Assembly (NCBI RefSeq): GCF_003026495.1 | Contig: NZ_PYMA01000023.1 | Coordinates: 16,641 to 80,640 of the forward strand | Source of the DNA: Photobacterium sanctipauli | GTDB lineage: Bacteria > Pseudomonadota > Gammaproteobacteria > Enterobacterales > Vibrionaceae | Reading direction: 5' to 3' | DNA length: 64,000 nucleotides | Part shown: piece by piece, positions 50,672-59,820 of the stretch | Layout of the letters: every line of letters begins with the position of its first letter | How positions within the stretch are numbered: the first letter of the stretch is position 1 | Translations under genes and position numbers: made by a program | Notes under the pieces: generated by a model | Told to the model about the DNA's origin: nothing | Seen by the model: the letters and a program-made list of their open reading frames with translations, nothing else | Databases searched by the model: none

Positions 50672-52048
50672 TTACAGGAAGAACGGGCTTGGTTGGAACA
50701 GGCGTTCAACGTCTGGGATATACTTCTTGTCGACCAGGAACATGACCACGTGGTCATTCTGCTCGATGACGGTACGGTCGTGGGCGATCAATACTTCGTC
50801 GCCGCGGACAACGGCACCGATGGTCGTACCTGGCGGTAGCTTGATGTCGCCAACGGCCTTGCCGACAACCTTTGAGGTGCTGGCGTCGCCGTGGGCTATC
50901 GCCTCGATGGCTTCCGCGGCACCGCGGCGGAGCGAGGAAACGTTAACGATATCGGCCTTGCGGACGTGGGTCAGCAGGGCCGAGATAGTGGCTTGTTGCG
51001 GGGAGATCGCAATATCGATAGTCCCGCCCTGTACCAAGTCCACGTATGCCCCGCGCTGGATCAGCACCATCACTTTCTTGGCACCCATACGCTTGGCCAG
51101 CATGGCAGACATGATATTGGCTTCATCGTCGTTGGTCACGGCGATGAAGACGTCGATCTGCTCGATGTGCTCTTCGCTCAACAACTCCTGATCCGAGGCA
51201 TCGCCGCAGAACACGATGGTGTTCTCCAGCATCTCCGACAGGTTCTCCGCCCGCTCCGGATTACGTTCGATCAGCTTGACGCTGTAGTTTTGCTCTAGGC
51301 GTCGGGCGAGGCCAGCCCCGATATTACCGCCGCCGACAATCATCAGGCGTTTGTAGGGTTTCTCCAGGCGCTGCAATTCACTCATTACCGAGCGGATATG
51401 GTTGCTGGCGGCCACGAAGAAGACTTCGTCGTCGGCTTCGATAATCGTGGTGCCGCGCGGGCGGATCGGGCGGCCCTGGCGGAAGATAGCCGCTACCCGG
51501 GTATCGATATGGGGCATGTGCTCGCGCAAGGCGGATAGTGCGTTACCCACCAGCGGGCCGCCGTAGTAGGCCTTAACCGCAACAAGGCCAACCTTGTCTT
51601 CGGCGAAACCGACCACCTGCAGGGCACCAGGGTATTCGACCAGGCGCTCGATATAGCCGGTTACCAGTTCTTCCGGGGCAATAAGGTGATCAACCGGCAC
51701 AGCATCGGACTGGAACAGGGACTCTTTTTCCTTGAGGTATTCCGGCGAGCGTATACGCGCTACCCGGTTCGGGGTGTTGAACAGGGTGAAGGCTATCTGG
51801 CAGGCGATCATGTTGGTTTCATCGGAGTTGGTCACCGATACCAGCATGTCGGCATCTTGCGCGCCGGCTTCGCGCAAGGTGCGCGGGTGGCTGGCAAAGC
51901 CCTGGACAACCCGTAGGTCGTATTTGTCTTGTAATTCGCGTAACCGCTCTGGGTCCTTATCGACGATAGTAATATCGTTGTTCTCGCCAACCAGGTTTTC
52001 GGCAAGGGTACCGCCGACCTGACCAGCACCGAGAATGATAATTTTCAT
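50672..52048 (-). CDS. trkA: Trk potassium uptake regulatory subunit TrkA
   Basis: A 458-residue protein, exactly the E. coli length, made of two RCK modules. Nucleotide-binding loops are MKIIILGAGQVGGTLAENL at the start and MIVGGGNIGAGLARRLEQ near residue 235. Each is followed by a TrkA-C domain. TrkA gates TrkH in response to NAD(H)/ATP. The start is ATG 52048; a longer in-frame opening upstream lacks family similarity. Confidence 0.96.
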   Translation of the reverse strand: MKIIILGAGQVGGTLAENLVGENNDITIVDKDPERLRELQDKYDLRVVQGFASHPRTLREAGAQDADMLVSVTNSDETNMIACQIAFTLFNTPNRVARIRSPEYLKEKESLFQSDAVPVDHLIAPEELVTGYIERLVEYPGALQVVGFAEDKVGLVAVKAYYGGPLVGNALSALREHMPHIDTRVAAIFRQGRPIRPRGTTIIEADDEVFFVAASNHIRSVMSELQRLEKPYKRLMIVGGGNIGAGLARRLEQNYSVKLIERNPERAENLSEMLENTIVFCGDASDQELLSEEHIEQIDVFIAVTNDDEANIMSAMLAKRMGAKKVMVLIQRGAYVDLVQGGTIDIAISPQQATISALLTHVRKADIVNVSSLRRGAAEAIEAIAHGDASTSKVVGKAVGDIKLPPGTTIGAVVRGDEVLIAHDRTVIEQNDHVVMFLVDKKYIPDVERLFQPSPFFL

Positions 52049-52186
52049 AGCATGTGCCTGATTAATTGAATCGTTGTAGGTTACTACGCTTCTGGGCAAG
52101 GATCATTCAGAACGCCACCCATTTAGAATAACTTAGTTTTCAGCTCTGGGAGAAGTCAGTGATTTTCCCCGCTTACAGCGACGAAA

Positions 52187-52215
52187 AAGCGGAACTTGGT
52201 AACCAAGTTCCGCTT
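52187..52215 (-). terminator. Terminator separating rsmB from trkA
   Basis: AAGCGGAACTTGGT and ACCAAGTTCCGCTT pair over 14 bp without mismatch. On the minus strand TTTTT follows almost directly. It lies 16 bp after rsmB and 139 bp before trkA, so trkAH is probably transcribed from its own promoter. Confidence 0.9.
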
Positions 52216-52231
52216 ATCGCTTTTCTCTATT

Positions 52232-53512
52232 TTATACGGATTTTTTTACAACTGCGTAGTAAAAACCATCCATATCATGCTCGCCCGGCAATATTTGACG
52301 GCCTGGGTTGTCATGCTCGCTACCGATAAGCACGGCGTCGGCGGTACGTGCCAGGAAAGCCTTAACCTGGTCGCGGTTCTCCTGAGGCGTGATTGAGCAG
52401 GTTGCATAAACCAAGGTACCGCCCGGTTTCAACTGCTGCCACATTGCATCGACGATTTCCGACTGCAGTTGTGCCAGCGCATCGATATCTTCGGCGCGGC
52501 GTAGCCATTTGATATCGGGATGGCGGCGGATCACCCCGGTTGCCGAACAAGGGGCATCCAATAGGATGCGGTCGAACTTGTCACCCTGCCACCATTGCTC
52601 CGGGTAGCGGGCATCGGCACATAACACCTGGGCATCCAGGTTCAGGCGCTGCAGGTTGTCATAAACACGCTTTAGGCGGGTGTCGTCACAATCAATGGCG
52701 ACCACCTTGGTATCCGGCTGGCGCTCCATGATGTGGGCGGTCTTGCCGCCAGGTGCTGCGCAGCAGTCCAAGATCAGCTCGCCGGCTTGGGGCTGGAGGT
52801 ATTCAACCGACAGTTGGGCTGCGGCATCTTGTACCGATACCCAGCCATCGCCAAAGCCCGGTAGCTTGGTGACATCGCAAGGTTTATGCAGTTTCAATGC
52901 GTCAGGCGCCTCCGGGTGGATATCGGTTTCGATACCTTCGGCGGTCAGTAAGGCACGGTACGCATCGCGGTCGTGGTGTTGGCGGTTGACGCGCAGCCAC
53001 ATCGGCGCCTTGGTATTGTTGGCGTCGACAACCGATTCCAATTGCGCCGGGTAGCTATTTTTCAATAGCTTCAGCAGCCAGCTCGGGTGGCCGTAACGGC
53101 CGGCATCATGGCTGATCGCCTGCTGGTCGAGTGTTTGCTGCTGGCGTTGGTAGTTGCGCAAAATGGCATTGATCAGGCCGCGTAGCTGGGGCTTTTTCAG
53201 GTTCTTGGTGGCATTGACCGTTTCCGCCACAGCGGCATGGGCTGGAATGCGCATGTAGCCCAGTTGGTATAAGCCAACCAGGATCAGGTGGTGGAAAACA
53301 CGCTGTTTACCCTTTAGAGGCTTATCCATCAACTGGTTGGTGATTGACTCAAGGCGGGGTAGCCAGCGTAACACACCGTAGCAAATTTCTTGAAGCAGGG
53401 CGTGGTCACGCTCTTTGATGTCTTGTTGCGCAGCCGGCAAGGCGTTGGATAGCGACTGGCCTTGATCAACGACTTGGTAGACAACTTTGGCCGCAGCGGC
53501 TCTTACATTCAT
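52232..53512 (-). CDS. rsmB: 16S rRNA (cytosine-967-C5)-methyltransferase RsmB
   Basis: A 426-residue enzyme (formerly Fmu/Sun). The N-terminal NusB-like RNA-binding domain is about 1-140. The SAM-binding loop is ILDCCAAPGGKTAHI near residue 249, and the catalytic cysteines are in DAPCSATGVIRRHPDIKW near 318 and YATCSITPQEN near 370. It lies 107 bp after fmt, with a hairpin in between. Confidence 0.96.
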   Translation of the reverse strand: MNVRAAAAKVVYQVVDQGQSLSNALPAAQQDIKERDHALLQEICYGVLRWLPRLESITNQLMDKPLKGKQRVFHHLILVGLYQLGYMRIPAHAAVAETVNATKNLKKPQLRGLINAILRNYQRQQQTLDQQAISHDAGRYGHPSWLLKLLKNSYPAQLESVVDANNTKAPMWLRVNRQHHDRDAYRALLTAEGIETDIHPEAPDALKLHKPCDVTKLPGFGDGWVSVQDAAAQLSVEYLQPQAGELILDCCAAPGGKTAHIMERQPDTKVVAIDCDDTRLKRVYDNLQRLNLDAQVLCADARYPEQWWQGDKFDRILLDAPCSATGVIRRHPDIKWLRRAEDIDALAQLQSEIVDAMWQQLKPGGTLVYATCSITPQENRDQVKAFLARTADAVLIGSEHDNPGRQILPGEHDMDGFYYAVVKKSV

Positions 53513-53588
53513 GCGGTTTTCCTGATGTTCCGGTACTACCCAATGGGCGACATTGGCTCGGGATAGATTTCCGGTAGTAAAAATAACA

Positions 53589-53613
53589 AGGCCAGTGCAA
53601 GCACTGGCCTTGG
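53589..53613 (-). terminator. Hairpin between fmt and rsmB
   Basis: CAAGGCCAGTGC-AA-GCACTGGCCTTG is a perfect 11-12 bp stem 6 bp after the fmt stop. The minus strand continues TTATTTTTAC, so it is likely a partial terminator or an attenuating structure. Confidence 0.7.
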
Positions 53614-53619
53614 TGGTGC

Positions 53620-54564
53620 TTACAGTACAGTGCCGGGCTCAAACCACTCGCGGCGCGAGTTGAGTAAATCTTGAGCCTGCATGGCTTTTTTACCCGGAGG
53701 CTGAATTTCAAGCAGGCGAAGCGCCCCCTTGCCGGTGGCCACGACAATACCCTGCTTGTCTGCAGATAGGATAGTGCCCGGTGCTTTGCCTTGGGTGTCG
53801 GCTTCAACCTCGGCCCGCCATACCTTGACGTTTTGCTCGGCGACAGTGAAGTAGCTCATCGGCCATGGGTTGAAGGCACGGATACAGCGCTCGATGGCGT
53901 CGGCATCCATGGTCCAATCGATTTTTGCTTCTTCTTTGCTTAGCTTTTTGGCGTAGTTGGCTTGCTCGTCGTCTTGCTTGGTCGCTACCGCAGTGCCGTT
54001 GGCGATATCCGCCAAACAATCAATCAAAGCATCCGGGCCAAGGTTGGCCAGCTTCTCGTACATGGTGGCACTGGTGTCGGTCGCTTCGATGGGCAGTGTG
54101 GCAATTTTCAGCATGTCGCCGGTGTCGAGGCCAATGTCCATCTGCATGATGGTGACACCGGTTTCGGCGTCGCCTGCCCAGATAGAGCGTTGGATCGGTG
54201 CCGCGCCACGCCAGCGTGGCAGGATAGAGCCATGCACGTTGATGCAGCCCAGTTTCGGAGTATCCAACACTGGCTGAGGCAATAGCAAGCCGTAGGCGAC
54301 AACCACCATGATGTCAGCATCCAGGTCGGCAAGCGCTTGCTTGGCTTCGTCTGACTTGAAGTTTTCTGGTTGGTAAACCGGAATATCGTGCTCAAGGGCG
54401 ATGTTCTTAACCGGGCTGGCGGTGAGTTTCTTGCCGCGGCCAGCTGGGCGATCCGGTTGGGTATAAACGGCGATAATGTCATGCTGCGAAGACAACAACG
54501 CCGCCAGGTGACGGGCGGCGAAGTCTGGCGTACCAGCAAAAACAATTTTCAAAGGTTTGCTCAA
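53620..54564 (-). CDS. fmt: Methionyl-tRNA formyltransferase
   Basis: A 314-residue enzyme that formylates initiator Met-tRNA using 10-formyl-THF. The N-terminal formyltransferase domain begins LKIVFAGTPDFAARHL and contains GCINVHGSILPRWRGAAPIQ near residue 107, with the conserved Asn, His and Asp residues. The C-terminal domain (about 205-314) binds tRNA. It is preceded by def in the usual order. Confidence 0.97.
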   Translation of the reverse strand: MSKPLKIVFAGTPDFAARHLAALLSSQHDIIAVYTQPDRPAGRGKKLTASPVKNIALEHDIPVYQPENFKSDEAKQALADLDADIMVVVAYGLLLPQPVLDTPKLGCINVHGSILPRWRGAAPIQRSIWAGDAETGVTIMQMDIGLDTGDMLKIATLPIEATDTSATMYEKLANLGPDALIDCLADIANGTAVATKQDDEQANYAKKLSKEEAKIDWTMDADAIERCIRAFNPWPMSYFTVAEQNVKVWRAEVEADTQGKAPGTILSADKQGIVVATGKGALRLLEIQPPGKKAMQAQDLLNSRREWFEPGTVL

Positions 54565-54593
54565 GGTAGCGTCCTTAAAATTAGGTGGGCGAA

Positions 54594-55115
54594 TTAGGCT
54601 TTATTCGCGTGTTTTTCGTTGTAGCGTTTGATCTTGGCCAACTTGTCTTGAATGCGCTTGCGCTTCAGCGGCGACAGGTAGTCGACAAATAGCTTGCCTT
54701 CCAAGTGGTCAAGCTCGTGCTGAACGCAAATTGCAAGTAGGTCATCGGCCTCGAAGCTATACTCGTTGCCGTCACGATCCAGGGCTTTTACCGATACTTC
54801 AGCGGCACGGTTAACCAATGCACGTGCACCCGGTACCGATAGGCAGCCTTCTTCAATGCCGTCTTCGCCACGCTTTTCAGTGATCTCCGGATTGATCAGT
54901 ACCATCGGCTCATTGCGCTCTTCCGACAGATCGATCACCACGATACGCTGGTGGATATCCACTTGCGTTGCCGCCAGGCCGATACCTTCTTCGTCATACA
55001 TGGTTTCAAGCATGTCATCGACAATCTTTTGGATTTCGGGAGTTACGGCTTCAACGGGTTTGGCAACGGTGCGTAGGCGCTCGTCAGGGAATGTTAATAC
55101 TTGCAATACAGACAT
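54594..55115 (-). CDS. def: Peptide deformylase
   Basis: A 173-residue metalloenzyme that removes the N-formyl group from new proteins. The three family motifs are all present: GIGLAATQ near residue 45, EGCLSVPG near 89 (metal-ligand Cys) and QHELDHLEGKLFVDY near 132 (two His ligands and catalytic Glu). It is the first gene of the def-fmt-rsmB series and is divergent from the LysM-dprA group. Confidence 0.97.
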   Translation of the reverse strand: MSVLQVLTFPDERLRTVAKPVEAVTPEIQKIVDDMLETMYDEEGIGLAATQVDIHQRIVVIDLSEERNEPMVLINPEITEKRGEDGIEEGCLSVPGARALVNRAAEVSVKALDRDGNEYSFEADDLLAICVQHELDHLEGKLFVDYLSPLKRKRIQDKLAKIKRYNEKHANKA

Positions 55116-55212
55116 AGTTTCTCTTTTTTAAAGACAGTACCGATAACAGGGGTCACTTAGTTGCTCTAATTCTAGTCATTTTAGCAATCAAATAACAGTA
55201 CCCGTTCACATA

Positions 55213-55242
55213 GGCCGGCAACTCAGCTTGAGTTGGCCGGCC
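55213..55242. repeat. GC-rich stem-loop in the def-LysM divergent region
   Basis: GGCCGGCAACTCA-GCT-TGAGTTGGCCGGCC pairs over 13 bp with one bulged G. There is no T-run on either side and it sits between divergent genes, so it is not a terminator. It could be an operator, a leader structure of the LysM transcript, or a REP-like element. The rest of the 287-bp region contains no other gene that I can support. Confidence 0.55.
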
Positions 55243-55402
55243 GCGGGGCGGGTAGCCGAGGTTGGGCTACGACGGATGTAACAACTTTCTGCGAAAGGAG
55301 AGATCAGCCGAAAACTTGGTTTTTGCTCTTGGCTTGCGCTAGACAGCGGGGGTTGGCAATGACAGCCTGATCCCATTGTTGATGTGGTTTCAGGGAAGGA
55401 AC

Positions 55403-56461
55403 ATGCGCCTGCGGATTTGGCTGTTGGTTGTCGCTTATCTCGGAATGGTTGGCCTGGCGGTTGGTCAGTCGCTGCCAGTGAACCCTGGGGCACCCTCGGT
55501 ATATGTGGTAAAGAAAGGCGATACCCTTTGGGATATCTCGGCACACTTTTTATCAAGCCCGTGGTTGTGGCCGCAGCTTTGGCAGCAGAATCCGAGCATT
55601 GAAAACCCCCACCTAATCTACCCCGGCGATCAAATCCACTTGGTTTGGGTTGATGGCCAACCACAACTGCAAGTGAAGAGAACCATTAAGCTATCGCCAA
55701 CCGTTCGGGTGGTCCGGTCCCCGGTGACGACCATCCAATCAACCTTGATGCTTCCCTACCTTGCTCAAGACAAGCTGTTAACCCCGGAAAGCTTGGCACG
55801 CCTCCCCTATGTCATTGGTGATAGCCGTGCCAAGGGGTATTTGGCGCAAGGCGATACCTTGTGGGTGGATACCGAGTTGGAGCCCGGCGAGGAGTGGTGG
55901 ATATACCGGCCGGATCAATCGTTCCAGCGTGATATTGGTGATCGTGAGGTGGCACGTGTCGTCGCAATGAAAGAGATCGCGAAGGGAAAGGTGACGGACT
56001 ATGCCGACGGGCAAAGTGCGCTTGAGCTGCTGGTATTCTCGCAAGAGATCAGGCAAAACGATGTGTTGTTGCCTGCCCCGTTGCCGAGCGAGCAGCTTGA
56101 TATGAGTTTCAGTCCTTCCCTGCCGCCATCATCTAGTCATGCCCGGGTGTTAGGCCACCTTAGCCATATGAACTATATTGCTACCCAAGATGTGGTGGTG
56201 GTCGATCTGGGGCATCGAGATGGGATAGCCGCCGGCAATATCTTCCAGCTTTACCGCGCCGGTGCCAAGGTGTCGGGTAGCAAAGGTGAATATCAGTATC
56301 GGGCGTCCGGTCATAAGGTGTCGTATGCCTTGCGGGATATCGCGATAGGCGAAATCATGGTTATTCGCCCCTATGAGCATTTCAGCCTGGCGGTGGTGAC
56401 AAAGGCAGTAGAGCCATTTTCACCCGGTGTGATTGCCTTGCCCCCTTCCCAAGATGACTGA
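55403..56461 (+). CDS. LysM-domain peptidoglycan-binding protein
   Basis: A 352-residue exported protein. It has a signal peptide or N-terminal anchor (RLRIWLLVVAYLGMVGLAVG), then a LysM domain at about 40-95 (VYVVKKGDTLWDISAHFL, WPQLWQQNPSIENPHLIYPGDQIHL). The remaining 250 residues are a beta-rich region of unknown function. LysM binds GlcNAc-containing glycans such as peptidoglycan. GGAAGG precedes ATG 55403. Its end overlaps dprA by 8 bases. The same gene lies upstream of dprA in V. cholerae as I recall. Confidence 0.88.
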   Translation: MRLRIWLLVVAYLGMVGLAVGQSLPVNPGAPSVYVVKKGDTLWDISAHFLSSPWLWPQLWQQNPSIENPHLIYPGDQIHLVWVDGQPQLQVKRTIKLSPTVRVVRSPVTTIQSTLMLPYLAQDKLLTPESLARLPYVIGDSRAKGYLAQGDTLWVDTELEPGEEWWIYRPDQSFQRDIGDREVARVVAMKEIAKGKVTDYADGQSALELLVFSQEIRQNDVLLPAPLPSEQLDMSFSPSLPPSSSHARVLGHLSHMNYIATQDVVVVDLGHRDGIAAGNIFQLYRAGAKVSGSKGEYQYRASGHKVSYALRDIAIGEIMVIRPYEHFSLAVVTKAVEPFSPGVIALPPSQDD

Positions 56462-57548
56462 GCATCGTGCTTGGCTGCAGCTAGCCAGTGTTCCGTCCCT
56501 TGGCGGGAGCAGGATCCGGCGTTTGCTTGAGCGTGTGGCCCCCGCAGAGCTTTGCAGCTTACCGGAAAGGGAGTTGCTGCAAATTGGGATGACGGCCAAG
56601 CAAGCGAAAAGCTTGGCTTCCCCTCCGATGGCCAAGATAGAACAAGCCTTGTTATGGGCTGAGCAGCCCAACCAGTCTATTTTAACTTTCGATAGCCCAA
56701 GCTACCCCAGTTTGCTAAAGGAGATCGCCTCCCCTCCCCCCGTGCTCTTTGTCCGCGGCAATCCCAGCTGGTTGTCCGAGCCCCAGATTGCGGTGATAGG
56801 TAGCCGCAACGCCAGTATCGACGGGCGGGAATCGGCTTACCAATTTGCGGCTTCATTGGTTGCCGCTGACTATGTGGTCACCAGCGGGCTTGCGCTGGGT
56901 ATCGATGGCCAAGCACATGCTGGTGCCTTGAAAGGTGGCGGGGCAACGGTGGCGGTATTGGGAGCTGGGCTTGATAAAATTTACCCTGCCCGGCACCGTG
57001 AATTGGCACTGTCGATTTGCGAACAAGGGGCGTTGGTATCGGAGTTTTGGCCAACGGAGCCACCAAGGCCGCAAAACTTTCCTCGCCGTAACCGAGTGAT
57101 CAGCGGGCTGTCGGTTGGCGTATTGGTTATAGAGGCTGAACAAAAAAGTGGTTCGCTGATCACCGCCCGTTATGCCCTTGAGCAAGGACGGGAAGTGTTT
57201 GCCCTACCCGGCTCTATCCATCACCCCGGCAGCCGGGGCTGTCATGCACTGATAAAAAATGGTGCTAAATTGGTAGAAACGCCGGTCGATATCTTTGAGG
57301 AGGTTGGTGCGCTAACCGAGTGCGTAAAAAATAATCAAATAGACTTGCCGCTGCCACAACCTGAAAATGAAAAATTGCCATTTCCAGCGGTGTTGGCTAA
57401 CGTAGGCAATGAGGCAACACCCGTAGATGTAGTTGCTGAGCGTTGTAAGCAACCCGTTCATGAAATCATGATGCAGTTACTCGAACTTGAGTTGCTCGGG
57501 GCGGTTACTTCGGTACCCGGTGGCTATATCAAAACGAGGAGGGGCTAG
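56454..57548 (+). CDS. dprA: DNA processing protein DprA (Smf)
   Basis: A 364-residue Rossmann-fold protein. DprA binds incoming single-stranded DNA during transformation and loads RecA. Conserved blocks are VIGSRNASIDG near residue 112, VTSGLALGIDGQAHAGAL near 141, NFPRRNRVISGLS near 204 and KSGSLITARYALEQGREVFALPG near 230, followed by a C-terminal winged-helix domain. I chose ATG 56454 (MTEHRAWLQLASVP), which overlaps the end of the LysM gene; an earlier in-frame TTG lies deeper inside it. With comM, it indicates a natural-transformation capacity. Confidence 0.95.
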   Translation: MTEHRAWLQLASVPSLGGSRIRRLLERVAPAELCSLPERELLQIGMTAKQAKSLASPPMAKIEQALLWAEQPNQSILTFDSPSYPSLLKEIASPPPVLFVRGNPSWLSEPQIAVIGSRNASIDGRESAYQFAASLVAADYVVTSGLALGIDGQAHAGALKGGGATVAVLGAGLDKIYPARHRELALSICEQGALVSEFWPTEPPRPQNFPRRNRVISGLSVGVLVIEAEQKSGSLITARYALEQGREVFALPGSIHHPGSRGCHALIKNGAKLVETPVDIFEEVGALTECVKNNQIDLPLPQPENEKLPFPAVLANVGNEATPVDVVAERCKQPVHEIMMQLLELELLGAVTSVPGGYIKTRRG

Positions 57549-57550
57549 TT

Positions 57551-58024
57551 ATGATGGATATTCTTATGTACCTGTTTGAAACCTATATTCACAGTGATGC
57601 TGAATTGATGGTTGACCAAGACGAACTTTCAGAAGAATTGTTGCGGGCAGGCTTTCACCAAGACGACATCTATAAGGCGCTGACATGGCTTGAGAAGCTA
57701 GCCGCGTTGCAAGAAACTGAAGATACGCCATACATGAACACCAGCGCGGTGACATCGATGCGTATTTATACCTCGCAAGAGATGTCGCGCCTTGATATTA
57801 CTTGTCGTGGCTTTTTGACCTACCTTGAGCAAATTCATGTCCTTGGTGCCGATACCCGTGAAATGGTGATCGACCGAGTGATGGAGCTGGAAACGGCTGA
57901 TTTCTCTCTGGATGACTTGAAGTGGATTATCCTGATGGTGCTATTCAACGCTCCGGGTAACGAAAGCGCCTATAGCCAGATGGAAGAGCTACTTTATGGT
58001 ATCGAAGACGGGTATATCCATTAA
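57551..58024 (+). CDS. smg: Smg / DUF494 family protein
   Basis: A 157-residue acidic, mainly helical protein matching E. coli Smg in length and sequence (DILMYLFETYIHSDAEL, CRGFLTYLEQIHVLGADTREMVIDRVM, DLKWIILMVLFNAPG). The biochemical role of Smg is not established; the gene is almost always downstream of dprA. It starts with tandem ATG codons 2 bases after dprA, the first matching the family length. Confidence 0.93.
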   Translation: MMDILMYLFETYIHSDAELMVDQDELSEELLRAGFHQDDIYKALTWLEKLAALQETEDTPYMNTSAVTSMRIYTSQEMSRLDITCRGFLTYLEQIHVLGADTREMVIDRVMELETADFSLDDLKWIILMVLFNAPGNESAYSQMEELLYGIEDGYIH

Positions 58025-58059
58025 CGGTAGGCGTTAACTACAAAAGATAGTCGAGCAGT

Positions 58060-58620
58060 ATGTCTGGTAAAATCAACGAGCAACTTTTCTCTGCCCACGA
58101 GCATGCGTTGGAGCACCAAGAGTCATGCCCCAATTGCGGCATTGAACTGGTGATCCGCAATAGTAAGCGCGGCCCATTTTTGGGGTGCGGGGGCTATCCT
58201 GACTGCGACTATATCAAGCCTTTGAACCATAATGATGGCCATATCGTGAAGTACCTTGGTCAGCCTTGCCCGGACTGTGGTGAAGAGCTGTTGCTGCGCC
58301 AAGGCCGGTACGGTATGTTTATCGGTTGCAGTGGCTACCCCGGCTGCCAGCACATAGAGTCGCCGGAAAAGAAAAAAGCGGAAAATACCCAGCTTGCCTG
58401 CCCTGATTGCGGCAAGGGGCATCTGGTTGAGCGAAAATCGCGTTATGGCAAAGTATTTTACGCTTGCGATCAATACCCATCATGCCGGTTTGCGGTAAAC
58501 AATAAGCCGGTGGCGGGCAGTTGCCAACAGTGCGGCTTTCGTTTGCTAATAGAGAAAAAGTTGGCAAGTGGCACTAAGCTACAGTGCGCAGATCGCAAAT
58601 GTCATCACTATCAAGAGTAG
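58060..58620 (+). CDS. yrdD: Topoisomerase-type zinc-ribbon protein YrdD
   Basis: A 186-residue protein made of four zinc-ribbon units like the C-terminus of topoisomerase I. They are CPNCGIELVIR...CGGYPDC, CPDCGEELLLR...CSGYPGC, CPDCGKGHLVE...CDQYPSC and a last CQQCG...CADRKC. It lacks any topoisomerase catalytic domain and probably binds single-stranded nucleic acid. It lies between smg and a terminator shared with purK. Confidence 0.93.
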   Translation: MSGKINEQLFSAHEHALEHQESCPNCGIELVIRNSKRGPFLGCGGYPDCDYIKPLNHNDGHIVKYLGQPCPDCGEELLLRQGRYGMFIGCSGYPGCQHIESPEKKKAENTQLACPDCGKGHLVERKSRYGKVFYACDQYPSCRFAVNNKPVAGSCQQCGFRLLIEKKLASGTKLQCADRKCHHYQE

Positions 58621-58658
58621 CGAGCGTGATGCCCGAAGCGGCAACCCAATATAAATGC

Positions 58659-58695
58659 AAAAAAATAGCCAGCATCTAGTGCTGGCTATTTTTTT
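58659..58695. terminator. Bidirectional terminator between yrdD and purK
   Basis: AAAAAATAGCCAGCA-CTAG-TGCTGGCTATTTTTTT forms a long stem with T-runs on both strands, between convergent genes. Confidence 0.93.
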
Positions 58696-58707
58696 ATCTC
58701 AAGCGGT

Positions 58708-59820
58708 TTATTGCAGTACTGGAAATGCCACGGGATCAAGCTCTGAGGCAAGTTGCTTCAATACCGATTGCAGCTCGTCTGACGTACCGGTACAGACATT
58801 GATATGCCCCATTTTTCGGCCCGGGCGCTTTTCTTTGCCATACCAATGTACATGGCACTGCGGTGTTGCCATTACCGATGGTGGTAGTTTGCTTTCGCCC
58901 AGAATATTCAGCATTGCTGTTGGGCGTACCAACGCCGTGCTGCCTAATGGTAGCCCACATACCGCGCGTAGGTGGTTTTCGAACTGGCAGGTATCGGCGC
59001 CCTGTTGGGTCCAATGGCCCGAGTTATGCACTCGCGGAGCGATTTCGTTAACCAACAACGTGCCTTTTACATCAAAGAACTCAATGGCCAATACCCCAAC
59101 GTAGTCCATTGAGTTAGCCAGTGCTTTGAACATCCCCTCGGCTTGGGCCTGAAGTTGATCATCATTGGCCAGGGCTACAGATAGGCTCAAGACGCCATCG
59201 GTGTGGGTATTTTCTGCCAGCGGGTAAACAGCAATATTGCCCTGTGCATCGCGGGCGCCAACGAGCGAAACTTCGCGGTCGAAGGGAACAAATTCCTCGG
59301 CAACGATGGCTTGGTTGGGCGTTTCAGCCAAGAAGGTCGCCATTTCGCTCCAGATCTGATCGGCATCCTCAACTTGTTTTAGGCGCCATTGTCCTTTTCC
59401 GTCGTAGCCGCCCAGCGCACTCTTCAATACCATTGGGGTGCCGACATGCTCAATGGCCGCTTGCAGATCCTCGCGGCTGTTTACCAGGGCATATTTTGCA
59501 TTGGCAACGTTGGCATTATCCAGCAGTGCCTTTTCCAGTCGGCGATCGCCACCTGCCTTGATCGCATCAGCAGTTGGGCGGAATTTGCCGCTAGCTTCGC
59601 AGATATCAAGAATTTCATGTGGGATGTGCTCGAACTCAGCGGTGATCACATCGGCATAGGTGATCGCGGTATCGAGCCCTTTTAGCATCAGGTGATGGGT
59701 CAGCGGGTGGACCACATTGCCAGTACCCACATCATAGGCAAAAACCTCAATATTAAGCGGCGCACCTGCCAATGACATCATGCGGGCCAGTTGGCCGGCA
59801 CCAAGAACCAAGACTTTCAT
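58708..59820 (-). CDS. purK: N5-carboxyaminoimidazole ribonucleotide synthase
   Basis: A 370-residue ATP-grasp enzyme that makes N5-CAIR from AIR, ATP and bicarbonate. It begins MKVLVLGAGQLARMMSLAG. The ATP-grasp parts include LKSALGGYDGKGQW near residue 133, VAEEFVPFDREVSLV near 170 and ...NEIAPRVHNSGHWTQ near 256. Its ATG shares a base with the purE stop (TAATG), so translation is coupled. Second gene of the purEK operon. Confidence 0.97.
   Translation of the reverse strand: MKVLVLGAGQLARMMSLAGAPLNIEVFAYDVGTGNVVHPLTHHLMLKGLDTAITYADVITAEFEHIPHEILDICEASGKFRPTADAIKAGGDRRLEKALLDNANVANAKYALVNSREDLQAAIEHVGTPMVLKSALGGYDGKGQWRLKQVEDADQIWSEMATFLAETPNQAIVAEEFVPFDREVSLVGARDAQGNIAVYPLAENTHTDGVLSLSVALANDDQLQAQAEGMFKALANSMDYVGVLAIEFFDVKGTLLVNEIAPRVHNSGHWTQQGADTCQFENHLRAVCGLPLGSTALVRPTAMLNILGESKLPPSVMATPQCHVHWYGKEKRPGRKMGHINVCTGTSDELQSVLKQLASELDPVAFPVLQ

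Noticed and set aside
55206..55664. 152-codon minus-strand frame opposite the LysM gene start
   Set aside because: Antisense to the signal peptide and LysM coding region and overlapping the GC-rich stem-loop; no similarity seen.
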